Shown here: in pieces, positions 5,247 through 5,742 of the stretch
Position numbering within the stretch: position 1 is the first letter of the stretch
Layout of the letters: each line of letters opens with the position of its first letter
Assembly (NCBI GenBank): GCA_017462425.1
Contig: JAFTRD010000106.1
Span: 1 to 5,742 of the forward strand
DNA from: Clostridia bacterium
GTDB taxonomy: Bacteria; Bacillota_A; Clostridia; Christensenellales; Borkfalkiaceae
Reading direction: 5' to 3'
DNA: 5,742 nucleotides
The notes under the pieces: model-generated
The model's database searches: none
Seen by the model: the letters and a program-made list of their open reading frames with translations, nothing else
Told to the model about the DNA's origin: nothing
Translations under genes and position numbers: made by a program

Positions 5247-5742
5247 ATGATTATATCAAAAGAAGTTGAAGAAATGGTATGCGTTGCTAAGGGTGCCGGC
5301 GTTGCCAAGCATGAAAATGCGGCAATTCCCGAAGAAGGCCTTTGGGTGCATGCCAAAGAAATCAAAGACATCAGCGGTTTAACCCACGGTGTGGGCTGGT
5401 GTGCTCCTCAGCAGGGCGCTTGCAAACTGACCCTCAACATCAAACAGGGTATCATTCAGGAAGCGTTGGTTGAAACCATCGGTTGCTCGGGTATGACGCA
5501 TTCCGCAGCTATGGCGGCGGAAATTCTGCCCGGTAAAACCCCTCTGGAAGCGCTCAATACCGACCTCGTTTGCGACGCTATCAATACGGCAATGCGTGAA
5601 TTGTTCTTACAAATCGTATACGGCCGTTCCCAGTCTGCATTCTCCGAAGACGGTCTGCCCGTAGGCGCAGGCTTGGAAGACCTCGGTAAGGGTCACCGTT
5701 CTCAGGTAGGTACGATGTACTCCACCTTGCAGAAGGGCGTAA
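5247..5742 (+). CDS. NifU/IscU-like iron-sulfur cluster assembly scaffold protein (partial, 3' end outside window)
   Basis: The open frame starts at an ATG eight bases after GGAGG and runs off the right edge, giving 165 residues. It resembles the NifU N-terminal / IscU scaffold fold. The segment IGCSGMTHSAAMAAEILPGK (78-97) matches the conserved GC...S...A..I.GK block, with Cys80 in the position of the second scaffold cysteine. GWCAPQQGACKL (50-61) supplies Cys52 and Cys59 near the first, and Cys109 lies near the third. The rest (SGLTHGVGWCAP and GAGLEDLGKGHRSQVG) fits a distinct subfamily that I recall from anaerobic Firmicutes, roughly 230 residues long and commonly encoded just before a GGGtGRT-family protein; that recollection is from memory and not checked. 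The visible part is therefore perhaps 70 percent of the protein. It has its own promoter and so is probably independent of the upstream genes. A role in cluster assembly is predicted from similarity only. Confidence 0.85.
   Translation, partial: MIISKEVEEMVCVAKGAGVAKHENAAIPEEGLWVHAKEIKDISGLTHGVGWCAPQQGACKLTLNIKQGIIQEALVETIGCSGMTHSAAMAAEILPGKTPLEALNTDLVCDAINTAMRELFLQIVYGRSQSAFSEDGLPVGAGLEDLGKGHRSQVGTMYSTLQKGV

Overview
The window looks like the chromosome of an anaerobic Firmicute, most likely a gut-type Clostridia lineage. This rests on strong GGAGG-type ribosome binding sites, AT-rich intergenic DNA around genes of moderate GC, sigma-A promoters with extended -10 elements, and a final gene whose protein closely resembles an NifU-like family I know mainly from anaerobic Firmicutes. 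All genes lie on the + strand and every complete stop is TAA. Nothing suggests a phage, transposon, CRISPR array or RNA gene.

Layout. Bases 1-122 are the 3' end of a gene whose protein ends in a Pro-Glu-X tandem repeat and a basic tip. A clear intrinsic terminator (149-185) and a good extended -10 promoter (200-228) separate it from what follows. From 279 to 5140 five genes run in the same direction: an ABC-type ATPase with several degenerate motifs, a putative heavy-metal/manganese exporter of the ArsP_2 type, histidinol-phosphate aminotransferase (hisC), an unrecognised protein with a faint, catalytically degenerate resemblance to the glycerol-1-phosphate dehydrogenase / iron-alcohol dehydrogenase fold, and a NagD-like HAD phosphatase. 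Gaps are 6, 52, 10 and 24 bases and I see no terminator inside, so they could form one transcription unit. A second promoter (5173-5201) then drives an NifU/IscU-like iron-sulfur scaffold gene that runs off the right edge.

How the genes may work together. The ATPase and exporter are almost fused (6 bases apart) and probably act together, although the exporter family is not an ABC permease and the ATPase has lost the consensus signature motif, the H-loop histidine and one Walker A glycine. hisC is a solitary histidine-pathway gene. The 3173-4324 gene and the HAD phosphatase recall, loosely, the AraM/AraL pair of Bacillus, but the dehydrogenase-like partner here appears to lack catalytic residues. 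The most interesting items are these two apparently degenerate enzymes sitting beside intact partners. No wholly new system can be demonstrated from this sequence alone.
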